Source: Bedellia somnulentella (Eukaryota; Arthropoda; Insecta; Lepidoptera; Bedelliidae). Taken from it: a stretch of 64,000 nt of DNA. The stretch is taken from positions 2,740,501-2,804,500 of the forward strand of contig OY755197.1 of assembly GCA_963576735.1 (NCBI GenBank). Direction: 5' to 3'. The notes below the pieces were generated by a model. That model saw nothing but the letters and a program-made list of their open reading frames with translations, ran no database searches and was not told the origin of the DNA. Within the stretch, counting starts at the first letter, position 1, and the number at the start of each line of letters is the position of its first letter. Positions 52,959-63,192 of the stretch are shown here, piece by piece. The position numbers and the translations under genes are program-made.

Positions 52959-53139
52959 ACGAAACTAAAAATACGTTTGACTATTCAAACAAAAATAATA
53001 TTTTATTTTGTGTTGAACGAAAACTGTATTTACTCAACGTCAATTAAATTATTAAAATTAAATAGATTTGCCGTCGTTTCACTAGGTTTATTTCAAAGAG
53101 CGAAAGAGAAAAATAATTAAGCAACAATATATTATTATA

Positions 53140-53370
53140 TTATTTAAATAAATACGTAAACACAAAGCCTTATTACCATATTTTCTTAAAATACTTACTT
53201 ACTTATACTCATGCCCATTATTCCCATTGGGGTAGGCAGAGACTATCGATCGCCACTTAGTACGATCTTGACAAACCTCTCTTGCTTCCCTTACATTCAT
53301 TATTCTTCTCATACATGCTCTTTTATTCTTTCGCTTAAAAGATTTTCTATAAAACCGAATCAATGTTAAT
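53140..53370 (+). repeat. Locally duplicated sequence, copy 1
   Basis: TTTAAATAAATACGTAAAC, AAAGCCTTATTACCATATTT and TTTTCTATAAAACCGAATCA recur at 54440-54790 with different insertions. Confidence 0.7.
53195..53335 (-). pseudogene. RTE 3' fragment, (GTAA)n-tailed subfamily
   Basis: Tail TACTTACTTACTTATACTCA (GTAA repeats on the sense strand), then CCCATTGGGGTAGGCAGAGA. The same tail type occurs at 63693. CTTAAAA lies on both sides. Confidence 0.85.
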
Positions 53371-54440
53371 TGGACATAATTAAACAAATCCTGAAAATAA
53401 AAAAAACTAAACACGAGTATAACAATAAATGAGTATTATATGAATGAAATTCCTCCAAAGAATAATATCGCACTTAAACCTCAACAACACAAGCCCAACA
53501 AACAACACTATGAATGTCCACTTTACACAATAAAAGCTCTCATTGTTAATGGCTCGTCATCCATCAAATTGATTTAAGTGATGAAAGTGTCTTCTAGATA
53601 TTTATGGCCGATTTTACGATTGTTTTACGAGAGATAAGAAGTCACTCCCAACACTTACACATACAAGATGGCAATACGATTTTTTTATGAGATTTGTGAA
53701 TCGGTAGTCTTTTGTAGTCAGCTATAACACCGTTTATTTCTAAAGGGTAGTAGAGGTAATGTTATTTATGAAGCCCATGTGACTGGTATTATAATCAGAT
53801 TCAGTTACAGGGAAAAGCTTTTCTCTGAGATCGATTTGAATGGAGCTTTTATTAGTTGAGTAGGTAGGCAACTCAGGTTTTTGGATAGTATTATTTCACC
53901 GTTAACAACCTTTATAATTAAACCGCTCAAACGAATTTATAATTTGTATATAATGAGTGATTTGAACAAATACCTCCGCATTTAAGACTGTACTCATTTC
54001 AGCAAGGTAACGCAATGTTGAAGCTTAACTAAACTAAAACTACCTGTTAAAGCTATTACCTCATTAAAAAGGCTTTATCCTCCAAGTTCAATTGCGTACT
54101 GCCAACTGATCGCCGGTCACTCACTTCATAATGAACTGCTTGTTAAATTACATCGCAGCCCATATGATTATGTCTCCACCGAGGGCTGAAGTCTACCCCT
54201 GAATGGGGTGATTTAGCCATGGATATAAAACAGTTTTTATAAGGAGTTTATACTCTTGATCATTGGCAACACGAAGTTTGGCTATATTCGCAACCAACCG
54301 CCGAAAGGTTTTCGTAACGTTTTTAAAGTATTGGTTATCATACAGCAACCGTAGGACATTTTGTGTATCCTTCGATATATCTTTATAAAAAGAGGTAAGG
54401 CAAGTTTAGAAAAGACAAAACAATATATTTTTATACTCTT
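53371..54440. other. Unassigned stretch
   Basis: About 1 kb without recognised gene or repeat. A faint SINE-B-like trace (TTTCACCGTTAACAACC) is at about 53893. Confidence 0.4.
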
Positions 54441-54790
54441 TAAATAAATACGTAAACTCAAAGCCTCTTTACCATATTTGCTTAAAATGTTTTCTATAAA
54501 ACCGAATGTGTATAAAACTCAGCTGTGCAGTGTCGGCTTAGAATAGCACTACCCCATTTCTTCCGGTGGGTGTACGTAAGAGGCGACTAACGGTATTGGG
54601 GCTATTAAGGGATTTTTTGGGCGATGCGGTTGGAGACCCATCACCAACAACCTTTATTTTACCATCTTTTCCCCGTTCAATTTCCAAAAGTGGCTGAGGA
54701 ATTTCTAATTCCCTAGCTCTGGCTACCCCATTAAGGGATTTATAGCCGTGAGTATATGTATGTATGTATAAAACCGAATCAATTGGTCTG
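54440..54790 (+). repeat. Locally duplicated sequence, copy 2
   Basis: Same backbone as 53140-53370, carrying a SINE-A instead of the RTE fragment. Confidence 0.7.
54508..54766 (+). repeat. SINE-A copy with 13-bp duplication
   Basis: TATAAAACCGAAT flanks it at 54495-54507 and 54767-54779. About 14 extra bases precede the usual 5' end. Confidence 0.92.
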
Positions 54791-56261
54791 TTAATCTTCC
54801 AAAGAAAATAAAATAAAATAATGAAAATAAATAAAATAATTTGTTTTCACACTATTTGTTTAACAAACGACAGATTTCTTTTGCATCCCATAAGGCAACG
54901 ATAAGTACCGTACCACTCTTAGTTTCCAATAAAATAGTATATTGAACTGTCAGTTTACCTTTTCCCGAAAATATGGTAATATTACGATTACGAGCATGAC
55001 CAGTGGTGTCGTGACTGGAAAGAGTTGACACGAATTCCGCTATTTCGATAAGTTTTGTTTACTAAGCGTTAGATTTGTAGGGTGACTTACAATGTATACT
55101 TATTTAAAAAAAAGTTTTTTTTCGTTTTATTAGTACCGAGAAAAGATCAATCATACAAAGTTATTTGTAAAATAATTCTTTTATAAATTGATAAACTTAT
55201 TCCTGCAGTTTTTTATTTCAAGTATGATGTTTATTTATAATATTTGTTATTATAAAATTAATAATTTTTCTGATCCTTTAAATGATATTAAAAATACCAT
55301 ATATAACATAGAAATGAACATATATGCAAAAACACACCGAACACCTTACTTTACCTATTGGAAAAACTATAAAAGTAACAATCAAAAGAAACGCTGTTTG
55401 TACTAATAATATACACTAACAAGGACATTATACTCAACCTACATATTTCGTGAATGGTGACACATTTTTGGCTAAACGACATGTTTCAGATCACGCAATG
55501 TGTTTCATTATGGTATTGTTTATTTTGTCGAATCTGGAGCACGAAAATCAGCACGAGCGTCTATGAATCTTAAGGTCATGTCATGTGTGGAATAGTTTTG
55601 TAGGCTGTTCACAATCATAGGAAAATTTGAGAATTCATCGTAACCAATTTTAGTTCTTTATTTATTACAATTATTTACTAAATAGAATATGATAAAAAGA
55701 TAAGGGAAAGAGTAAAAATATACAAAAAAGGCTTTCTTGCTGTAGAAAAACTTTTAATTGATTCTAAACACAACATGGCGAAAGACCCAAAATGGTCGAA
55801 AAGTATAAGTATACAATAAAAAAAGGTTTATTGGGGATTTTGAGGTAATTTTTAAAGTCGTATATACAAATCTGTACCATAAATTAGTCAACTTTAACTT
55901 GTGTAATTTCCGGGATAGGTTTGGTCCATTGGTTAATTTTCAATCTACCTAAGAGAAGGAAAACTTAAAAATCGAACCAAGAACTGTGTTTCGTAAGGTG
56001 ACCTTGTAACATTGGGACGAAAATGAATCTTTGTAAAAACCTTATTTAAAAACTAATGTTTATTTTCATGTGCCTAAAATATTAAAATAAACATTTCCTT
56101 TATTGTTTTACTATCAAGTGTATAGTCATTTTCCAACCTATACTATACGTCTAGATTCAAACTATTTTAACTAGTAATTATTAAACTTAGACTAAGTAAA
56201 ATAATCAAGACCAATTGTACGGACACGGTGTTTTTATAGACTTTATGCAGTATATTTATTA
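54791..56261. other. Long unassigned stretch
   Basis: About 1.5 kb, AT-rich, no recognised gene or repeat. The 72-codon frame at 55188-55406 is rich in N, I and K, as expected by chance. Confidence 0.45.
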
Positions 56262-56385
56262 TTTTATTTGAACACTTTATTGCATACAAATACAATGTTT
56301 TTATATAGGTACAGATCATTAACCCTAAGTACGCAAAGGCGGACTTATCGCCTTAACGCGATTTCTTCCAGTCAACCTTTATGGT
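56262..56385 (-). repeat. 3' end of LINE type J
   Basis: TTGAACACTTTATTGCATAC to GCGATTTCTTCCAGTCAACC. Confidence 0.65.
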
Positions 56386-56944
56386 GAGGAAAAACAGTAT
56401 AGTTTCTTTATTTTGAGATATGAGCATTTGCTTACGTTAGAATGGCACATGCCCCGCCCACATTTGTTGCATTCGATTCCATTCAACTTTGACGTTGTAT
56501 CTACGTCATTAACCGAAAGAAACGCCTTCGTGCATCCTTTCAAATTCCACATTACATACAACTGACTTGCTTTCAAACATTTTTTATGTATTTCCTCAGT
56601 CTAACGTATTGATAAAACCACGTGATATTTATATACCACATACCCAAAGATTCTGTTTATTATTCCATCAGCAGTTTTCCGATTTACGACCATCGTCGGA
56701 GCAAAGTTGTGTTGCGAATTATTTTTGGATATGTTATTTGGAGATTCATTTTCATTTGACGCATCAGTTATGTTATGTGGGATCAAAACCTCTTCTTTCT
56801 CAAATGTTTGGATCATTGGATTAATTTGTTTGCTTATGTATGATTGATGTTGCATATTGGCGGCAAATTATCGAGCGTTGAAGTTTCTATTCAAATTTAT
56901 TTTTAATAATCGAACAATGTTTTTAGTTTAACGTTGTATGTATC
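56386..56944. other. Unassigned stretch with overlapping small frames
   Basis: Frames of 65-85 codons on both strands (56379-56576, 56567-56824, 56601-56855) have no recognised motif. None is called. Confidence 0.4.
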
Positions 56945-57035
56945 TGAGATGTGTAGTCTGGTTTTAGAATAATACTATAAAAACGATTAAAGGTACAGGG
57001 ACTTTTAAAAAAATCGTTGGATGCAAACCCATAAC
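56945..57035 (+). repeat. SINE-A 5' fragment
   Basis: GATGTGTAGTCTGGTTTTAG with a decayed continuation. Confidence 0.55.
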
Positions 57036-57042
57036 TATATTC

Positions 57043-57125
57043 AAACGCTGTCTGGAAGAGATCGCTTTTCCTCGAATTGGTATTTAAGTGTATGTTTCCC
57101 TTTTTTATGTGCAATAAAGTGTTTT
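57043..57125 (+). repeat. 3' end of LINE type J
   Basis: GCTGTCTGGAAGAGATCGCT to GTGCAATAAAGTGTTTTTCT. Confidence 0.65.
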
Positions 57126-57132
57126 TCTACAT

Positions 57133-57300
57133 GCACACATACATATACTCACGGCTATATTGCCCTAGAAGGGGTAGGCAGAACTAAGGAGGAATCATAA
57201 ATTCCTCAGCCACTTTTGGAATTTGAGTGGGGAAAAGATGGTATAAATAAAGGTTTTTGGTGATGGGTCTCCAACCGCATCGCCCAAAAATAAAAAAAAA
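57133..57300 (-). repeat. SINE-A 3' part
   Basis: CACATACATATACTCACGGC to AACCGCATCGCCCAAAAATA. It is cut before the 5' third. Confidence 0.85.
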
Positions 57301-57394
57301 CCCCTATTTTACTCTATCTGTACAAAATTGGTTCAAAAATGTTTTAATACCTTAGTTCGACCTATACCTTTATAAAAGGCATAGTAGCGTAAAA

Positions 57395-57647
57395 GGCTGT
57401 GTAGTGTCGGCTTAGAATAGCACTACCCCATTTCTTCCGGTGGGTGTACGTAAGAGGCGACTAACGGTATTGGGGCTTTAAAGGGATTTTTGGGCGATGC
57501 GGTTGGAGACCCATCATCAACAACCTTTATTTTACCATCTTTTCCCCACTCAACTTTCCAAAGGTGGCTGAGGAATTTCTCATTCCTTAGCTTTGGCTAC
57601 CCCATCTAGGGATTTATAGTCGTGAGTATATGTAAGTATGTATGTAT
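57395..57647 (+). repeat. SINE-A copy with target duplication
   Basis: TAGCGTAAAA flanks it at 57385-57394 and 57648-57657. Close to the consensus. Confidence 0.92.
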
Positions 57648-58166
57648 TAGCGTAAAAAGCTACGCCTTGAATATTAAAATAAGTAATAGTTTATATAAAA
57701 CGCTGATAAACACTCACACCGTAAATTCCCAAAGCACCTTACCACTTTTCTACCTCACTATATCATTCACCAAATATACCAACCCTGTCGCGTTTCATTG
57801 TATAAACTTCTAAACTTAAATACATAACCCTAGCTAAAGCTTCAGAAAGCAAAAAATACTCTGCCGTTTCTGGAACTTCAGTGAGGAAAAACTGTGATGA
57901 ACTTTAGTCAAACCCCTCAAAAAAAATTATTTTAAAATACTTTCAATCGCCGTTTCTGACAACAAAGCAAGAAATAAACAGATTCTGATAACTCGCATTT
58001 CAATAAAAAATCTTAATTCATCAATTTTCCTATTTTATCTTCATCAAAATTCACACTAAAATAACATATATCAAAGAAGAAATTAAAAGCAATTAGTAAA
58101 CTAGCACACGCAACAAAACTCATTAGTGTCGACGTCACAAAATTACGCAATCACAAGACATGTAAA
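57648..58166. other. Unassigned stretch
   Basis: No supported gene or repeat. Confidence 0.4.
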
Positions 58167-58305
58167 GACGAACTGCACTCTAGGAACCGAAAATAGTTGG
58201 ACTATCTACAGACAGGTCTGCGCCAGATATAAACTTAGTATTTTAGTAAACAATCGGTACGTATAACGCAATCAGTCGATTCAGATGTGAAATCTGGAAG
58301 AAAGG
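58167..58305 (+). repeat. Direct duplication, copy 1
   Basis: AACCGAAAATAGTTGGACTA to CAGATATAAACTTAGT and beyond; repeated at 58642-58773 with a few changes. Confidence 0.88.
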
Positions 58306-58336
58306 CAACCAGACTTTTAGGAACTGAAGACTTTTC

Positions 58337-58535
58337 CGGCACATACATACACACGGCCATAAACCCCAAAAAGGGGAAGCCAGAGTTTTAGAGCTAGAAA
58401 ATTCCCAGCCACATTTAGAAGTTGATAGGGAACACGATCATAGTATAGTTGGTGATGGGTCTTAGCCTATTCGCTTAGTCGCCTCTTACAATACCTAAGG
58501 GAAAAATGACATTCCAATCCGTCACAACACGGCAC
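58337..58535 (-). repeat. SINE-A copy, decayed
   Basis: ACATACATACACACGGCCAT to CCGTCACAACACGGC; internal deletions. Confidence 0.78.
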
Positions 58536-58550
58536 TAGCGATAACAGGGG

Positions 58551-58606
58551 AATGATTAAAAATGCTCCCGTCTTTCATTGGAAAGACAGGAGCATTTTCA
58601 ATCATT
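58551..58606. repeat. Near-perfect 26-bp hairpin
   Basis: AATGATTAAAAATGCTCCCG plus TCTTTC, loop ATTG, then the complement with two mismatches. It lies between the two direct-duplication copies. Confidence 0.9.
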
Positions 58607-58641
58607 TGGACTACTTTTTGCACTTTATGTACAAAATGTAA

Positions 58642-58773
58642 AGTTGAACTACACTCTAGAAACCGAAAATAGTTGGACTACCTACAGACAGGTCTGCGCC
58701 AGATATAAACTTAGTCTATAAGTAAACAATCGATACACATCACGCAATTACTGGATTCAGATTTGAAAGAGCA
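58642..58773 (+). repeat. Direct duplication, copy 2
   Basis: AACCGAAAATAGTTGGACTA onward, as in copy 1, 475 bp downstream. Confidence 0.88.
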
Positions 58774-58884
58774 ACCAGCTTCCTCCAAACAAAGCTTTTT
58801 AGCATCTCAGGCGATGTCCCATTCCCAAAAATATCAAAATTAAATAAAGTAGATATATATATACATATAGGAAAAAAGATAGTT

Positions 58885-59105
58885 GATGAGAATTATTGAA
58901 GAAGACGAAGCTAAAATGATGGGTCACTTGATAAGACACGACGAATTTATAAAAAAATTGGGAAAGATAATAGAAGGAAAGTGAGTAAGCGGAAGGACAA
59001 AAAGAGCATACGTTTATCAAATTAAAGAAAAGGTGGACGTCGTGTCTCACCAAGCGATCAAGGAGCTGGCATTGTATAGATATGACTGGAGAATGTTATA
59101 CTGAC
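58885..59105 (+). pseudogene. C-terminal fragment of a LINE ORF2 (unknown RTE-like)
   Basis: Translation LMRIIEEDEAKMMGHLIRHD, then FIKKLGKIIEGK, a stop, then GRTKRAYVYQIKEKVDV and AIKELALYRYDWRMLY. The GHLIRHD, EGK and final R-DW-R pattern is typical of the last domain of RTE/Jockey-like reverse transcriptases, but it is not the same family as the other RTE copies here. Confidence 0.6.
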
Positions 59106-59462
59106 AAGAGCTTTGCTCTTAACTTTATGATGATAAACATATCCTTCAGTTTACAAAGAATAAATGAAATGGGCGTGGTTCGTGCAACTTTTAAATGTTG
59201 ATTCACCCAACAACTATCGTTTGAGTGGGATGCTCTTCTATTCTCGACGTTGAATGCACTCATGTCCGTTTTAATTCATAAACTTTGTGACGCACGTGTT
59301 TCGGTATTAATAAGTTTGTTAACGATCTCTAATGTTGGAGTAATAGGTTTAAATTCTCGCTGACGGATGAAAACATACTCTGGATATGATACTAGGTCAT
59401 TCATATTTCTATTTATCATTATTAGTCTAGGTTATTCGTATGCTTAACATGTCTTCCAGCTC
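59106..59462. other. Unassigned stretch
   Basis: No gene or repeat recognised. Confidence 0.4.
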
Positions 59463-59597
59463 AGCTAGCACGAGTGACCTTTTAACTAGATAACGCGTGG
59501 AATAAAACAGCCATTGCTTTCGCACTTACAAAGTATCGTATATTTTCATCTCATTCTAATCGAAAGAGTAACGATGAAATAACACTCGTGCTTGGCC
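59463..59597. mobile_element. MITE D, reversed copy
   Basis: GCTAGCACGAGTGACCTTTT at the left and AACACTCGTGCTTGGC at the right. The interior matches the reverse complement of the 35705 copy (CGTGGAATAAAACAGCCAT). Confidence 0.75.
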
Positions 59598-60169
59598 TCC
59601 AGAACAAAAAATGTTTGAGCCAATCAATCATCAAGTCAATCAATCAATCAAGATATTCAGTTCGCAATATCGTGATGAACTCTTTGGGAAGTGTTTCACA
59701 TAATTAATATTTTTAACTCACCCCTTTTCTTCATATTTGTAGCTCATTTTTCAGGTTAGTTAACAAAAAAGGAAGCCTTTTGAACACCAAAAAAAATGCC
59801 TGCAATACTCAGTTAACCTTAATGGATTTCACAGTGTCATCATTATTTTAGTTTGATATTAAAACAAACAAAGTTGAGTTACAAAATCAATATCGAAACA
59901 AAATTATAAAAGCACATATAAATAAAATGACAAGCTACGATATTAGTTTATCAGTAAAGTTATGAATTCAATATTAAATTCAACGATTATATCAGAAAGA
60001 TGATATTTAAATATAGTTTGAGATGAGAGAGATGATATGATATTCAAATAAAATATACACAAATAGAATACACACTTTTAAAGATTGCCGACCACGTCAT
60101 ACCAAAATGATTTATAACGTTACTTTTAGAGATGAAACCAAAAATCACTGGAATATTGACGGACTTCCA
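59598..60169. other. Unassigned stretch
   Basis: AT-rich. A short CAATCAAT run lies at about 59632-59650. No gene. Confidence 0.4.
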
Positions 60170-60185
60170 ACGTCAAACATAGGGA

Positions 60186-60403
60186 CATACATACATATAC
60201 TCACGGCTATATTTCCCTAGAAGGGGTAACCAGAGCTAAGGAATTATAAATTCCTCAGCCACTTTTGGAAGTTGAGTGGGGAAAAGATGGTAAAAATAAA
60301 GGTTTTTGGTGATGGGTCTCCAATAAAAAGCCCCAATACCCTTAGTCGCCTCTTACGACACCCGTGGGTAGAAAGGGGTAGCGACATTCTAAGCCGGCAC
60401 CAC
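60186..60403 (-). repeat. SINE-A copy, second subfamily, 16-bp duplication
   Basis: ACGTCAAACATAGGGA flanks it at 60170-60185 and 60404-60419. A deletion removes the GCATCGCCCAAAAATC block. Confidence 0.92.
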
Positions 60404-60419
60404 ACGTCAAACATAGGGA

Positions 60420-60728
60420 GTATAAATTTTAAGTAAATAAATATGTTACTCATATCAGGTATTTATTTTTCTACCTTCACTTTTTGTACATCAAACGAAT
60501 CAGTTAGTATGTTTAAGGAATCCTTTGAGATTCTTTGTGTTTATGTTTATACGCTATTTAACTTTTGTAGAGAAGTTTGGATATCTGCGTATCAGAAATA
60601 GGTAGATAATACATTTAAATAGAATCGCCCTTGATATTTATGGCTAAGAGGCCTTTGCTCACATTCTTAACTGCGCACATTTCCATCCCCCGTAGCATGA
60701 GGCGAGTGGGAGCGAGTATGTCATGTGA
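60420..60728. other. Unassigned stretch
   Basis: No gene or repeat recognised. Confidence 0.4.
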
Positions 60729-60740
60729 GAAGTGAGATAC

Positions 60741-61007
60741 ATACATACATATACTCACGGCTGTAAATCCCTACAAGGGGTAGCCAGAGCTGAGGAACTA
60801 GAAGTTCCTCAGCCACTTTTGGAAAGTAGAGTGGGGAAAAGATGGTAAAAATAAAGATTGTTGGTGATGGGTCTCCAACCGCATCGCCCAAAAATCCCTT
60901 AATAGCCCCAATACCGTTAGTCGCCTCTTACGTACACCCACCGGAAGAAATGGGGTAGTGCTATTCTAAGCCGACACTACACAGCAAAGCCGACACTACA
61001 CAGCAAA
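60741..61007 (-). repeat. SINE-A copy with duplicated 5' end
   Basis: GAAGTGAGATAC flanks it at 60729-60740 and 61008-61019. AGCCGACACTACACAGCAA occurs twice in tandem at the 5' side. Confidence 0.92.
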
Positions 61008-61069
61008 GAAGTGAGATACTGGCAGATTTAATATGAGCAAACTTCTCATATGACATACACGCTCTCACA

Positions 61070-61173
61070 AGCCTTTTTCTCCTAGTTCTGGCAAACTTCT
61101 CTTATTCTGCACACTTCGGACGACTGTCTATTTGATCTAAATGTATCACTTTTTCTATTTGATCTAAATGTAT
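61070..61173 (-). pseudogene. RTE fragment, left part
   Basis: TTCTGGCAAACTTCTCTTAT, CTATTTGATCTAAATGTATC (repeated) and TTCCGCA. It continues at about 61499-61565 (TGTATCTTCCGCAGTCGTCC, CACATTGGTTCTGTATATAT). Confidence 0.7.
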
Positions 61174-61500
61174 CTTCCGCATAATTTAAATCTTTTTGTT
61201 CATGAAAACCTCATGTGGGGATTATTACTAATAAATAAAGAATAAATAAAGGAAAGAAAAATTTCGACACAGGCGGGATTCGAAAGGTGGCCTTCCGAAT
61301 TAGTAAAAAATTCGGAGGTAGGAAACGCAAACACTACTAAAACGTGTAAAAGAAATAAAGGATAGAAGAATTTCGCGCTGGCAGCCATTGACACGGTAGC
61401 TCAATTGGCAAGAGCGACGGGGGCGTATACCCGAGATCGCGGGTTCGAATCCCGCCTGTGTCGAAATTTTTCTTTCCTTTATTTATTGTTTATTTATTTG
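61174..61500 (+). mobile_element. Inverted-repeat element with tRNA-like core, copy 1
   Basis: AATAAATAAAGAATAAATAA, GGAAAGAAAAATTTCG and ACACAGGCGGGATTCGAA at about 61230-61284 are mirrored at about 61447-61500 after the tRNA-like core. TGTATCTTCCGCA lies on both sides (about 61161-61173 and 61499-61511), suggesting insertion into the RTE fragment. Class unknown. Confidence 0.6.
61391..61463 (+). tRNA. tRNA-like sequence, probably a pseudogene
   Basis: GACACGG pairs with CTGTGTC as a 7-bp acceptor stem (one G-T pair); GCTC/GAGC is the D stem; GCGGG/CCCGC with loop TTCGAAT is a perfect T arm. A box (TAGCTCAATTGG) and B box (GGTTCGAATCC) are intact. The anticodon arm is abnormal: only CGGG/CCCG pairs, around an 8-base loop GGCGTATA without the usual T33, so no isotype can be assigned. 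Confidence 0.55.
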
Positions 61501-61511
61501 TATCTTCCGCA

Positions 61512-61746
61512 GTCGTCCCCCAAAGACTTTACCTTCACATTGGTTCTGTATATATATCTCTTTCAAAAATTAACTTTCGTATATCTGTGTTTATACAAAA
61601 TACTGATAAATGGGTACTTTATAATCCAGATTACAAAGTTATGTTCAAAAGATTTAGATTTAGAAATTGTTGCAACAATCTACCAACACTGTGTACCATA
61701 AACACATCATTAATTCTTATTACAGTAACTGGGAGGATCAGATAAC
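61512..61746. other. RTE remnant and unassigned sequence
   Basis: After the RTE trace (to about 61565) nothing is recognised. Overlapping frames of 95-98 codons run out of the tRNA-like element and are shadows. Confidence 0.4.
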
Positions 61747-61748
61747 TA

Positions 61749-61934
61749 GGGTTGCCAACGCTATTTCGTATTACCAATAAAACTTTTAAATAAACTAGTT
61801 TTTCTTTACTTATTAACAAAATGGCTGGAAAACCTTGTCGCAAGAAAACTATCGCTGGTAAATCAAATAGTGATTTATGTTTTTTTTTTTTGTAGTAGAT
61901 ATGGGAGTTATTTAATTATTAATGCTGGCAACCC
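61749..61934. mobile_element. 186-bp MITE with TA target
   Basis: GGGTTGCCAACG at the left and ATGCTGGCAACCC at the right (imperfect TIRs), flanked by TA. Small Tc1/mariner-type non-autonomous element, by target. Confidence 0.65.
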
Positions 61935-62345
61935 TAAGTCTAACGTGCACTTATAAAATTACAGCGAGTTGAAATTGAAATATAAACGTGCGACTTAACT
62001 TCTCAAGCAACAACTGTTGGTAATTACAAATGTTTTCCCTTGCTATTAACAACCTTGATATATGAACCACGTAATAGACTTGTAAAAAGACATAAATTTA
62101 CAAGCCACATTTGAAGATGACGATGGTATGGTAGATGATTGGCTTCTGGATCTAGGAGTCACGCATGGGTTTAATCGCCTCCGAGGGTTACATTTATCTG
62201 ATGAATATGAAGCCCTTAAAATTGACTTCTTCAACTATACAGAATGAAAAAAAACAAAATGTCAGTGATATGTTATAAATAGATTTATGAAATTGAACGC
62301 ATACAAACTTAAGACTGCTTGAGATCCATATTTCTTATTATATAA
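61935..62345. other. Unassigned stretch
   Basis: A faint SINE-B-like trace (TTTTCCCTTGCTATTAACAA) lies at about 62032. No gene; a 62-codon reverse frame at 62046-62234 is unrecognised. Confidence 0.4.
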
Positions 62346-62570
62346 ACATACATATATACTCACGGCTATGAGTCCCTTAAAGGGGTATCCAGAGCTTCAA
62401 TATAAGAAATTCAGCAGCCATTTTTGGAAGCTGAGTGGGGAAAAGATTGTAAAGCAAATGTTTTTGGTCATGGATCTCCAACCGCATCGCCCAAAAATCA
62501 CTTAAAAATCCCCAATACCCTTACGAACAAAATGGAGTAGTGCGATTCTAAGCCGACACTAGACAGTATT
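62346..62570 (-). repeat. SINE-A copy
   Basis: AACATACATATATACTCACG to CTAAGCCGACACTAGACAG, with a deletion of the TTAGTCGCCTCTTAC block. Confidence 0.85.
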
Positions 62571-62594
62571 ACTATTTAAACTCTTACATACCCC

Positions 62595-62935
62595 ATAAAC
62601 TGCCACCATGGTCGAGCAGTTAAGCGCTTGGATTCAAGTACGGACGTCTCGAGTTCGATCCCCAGGGGGGTAAACTAACAAATTTCATTTGTAAGATTTA
62701 ACCCAGTCTGGAAGGATATTGCAGGCTTGAATCACCTGAAAATTAAGATGATTCCGTGCTTTGGAGGGCACGCTAAGCCGTCGGTCCTGGCTACTATTAC
62801 GGTAGTAGTCGTTAGTCTGCCAACCCGCAATTGGCCAACGTGGTGGACTAAGGCCAAATGACCCTATATAGGGTAGGCTCGAGTCCCTTGGTGGGGACGT
62901 ATATGGGCTGTGAGGATACTCCATAAAAATATATT
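62595..62935 (+). repeat. SINE-C, tRNA-derived, next to the Shal exon
   Basis: tRNA-like head: A-box side GGTCGAGCAGTTAAGCGC, B box GAGTTCGATCCCC. The body contains GGAGGGCACGCTAAGCCGTC, GTAGTAGTCGTTAGTCTGCC and CAATTGGCCAACGTGGTGGA. The sequence matches, from memory, a SINE common in Lepidoptera. It ends within about 25 bp of the splice acceptor of the Shal exon. Confidence 0.75.
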
Positions 62936-62956
62936 AACATTAATCTTTTTCCTCAG

Positions 62957-63119
62957 ATACGGTGACATGGTACCAGGGACCATAGCAGGCAAGATAGTCG
63001 GAGGAGTGTGTTCTCTGTCAGGAGTGTTGGTTATCGCTCTGCCAGTGCCGGTCATCGTGTCCAACTTCTCCAGGATTTACCATCAGAACCAGAGAGCTGA
63101 TAAGCGGAAGGCTCAGAGG
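62957..63119 (+). CDS. Shal: Shal (Kv4) K+ channel exon: pore end and S6
   Basis: Internal exon, 163 bp. The acceptor is TTTTTCCTCAG (ending 62956) and the donor is AGG|GTTAGT (63120). The first base completes a glycine codon from the previous exon, then 54 codons: [16 protein letters not shown] (end of the selectivity filter GYGD and outer pore), [20 protein letters not shown] (S6 helix with the PVP hinge), [18 protein letters not shown] (start of the cytoplasmic tail). [13 protein letters not shown] is diagnostic of Kv4/Shal rather than Shaker, Shab or Shaw. The product forms the A-type current channel in the plasma membrane of neurons. One exon only; its partners lie outside the window. 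Gly after MVP and the VGG stretch are ordinary variation. Confidence 0.93.
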
Positions 63120-63149
63120 GTTAGTGATTATTTTATACATTTAAAAACC

Positions 63150-63192
63150 GTGTAGTGCCGGCGCAGATTATCAAAAAAAAAAAAAAAGAAAA
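63150..63192 (+). repeat. SINE-A 5' stub and A-rich run
   Basis: CCGTGTAGTGCCGGCGCAGA followed by an A-rich stretch. Confidence 0.55.

Noticed and set aside
61391..61463. Functional tRNA gene
   Set aside because: Acceptor, D and T arms fit, but the anticodon stem has only four pairs and an eight-base loop without T33; the second copy has the same flaw.
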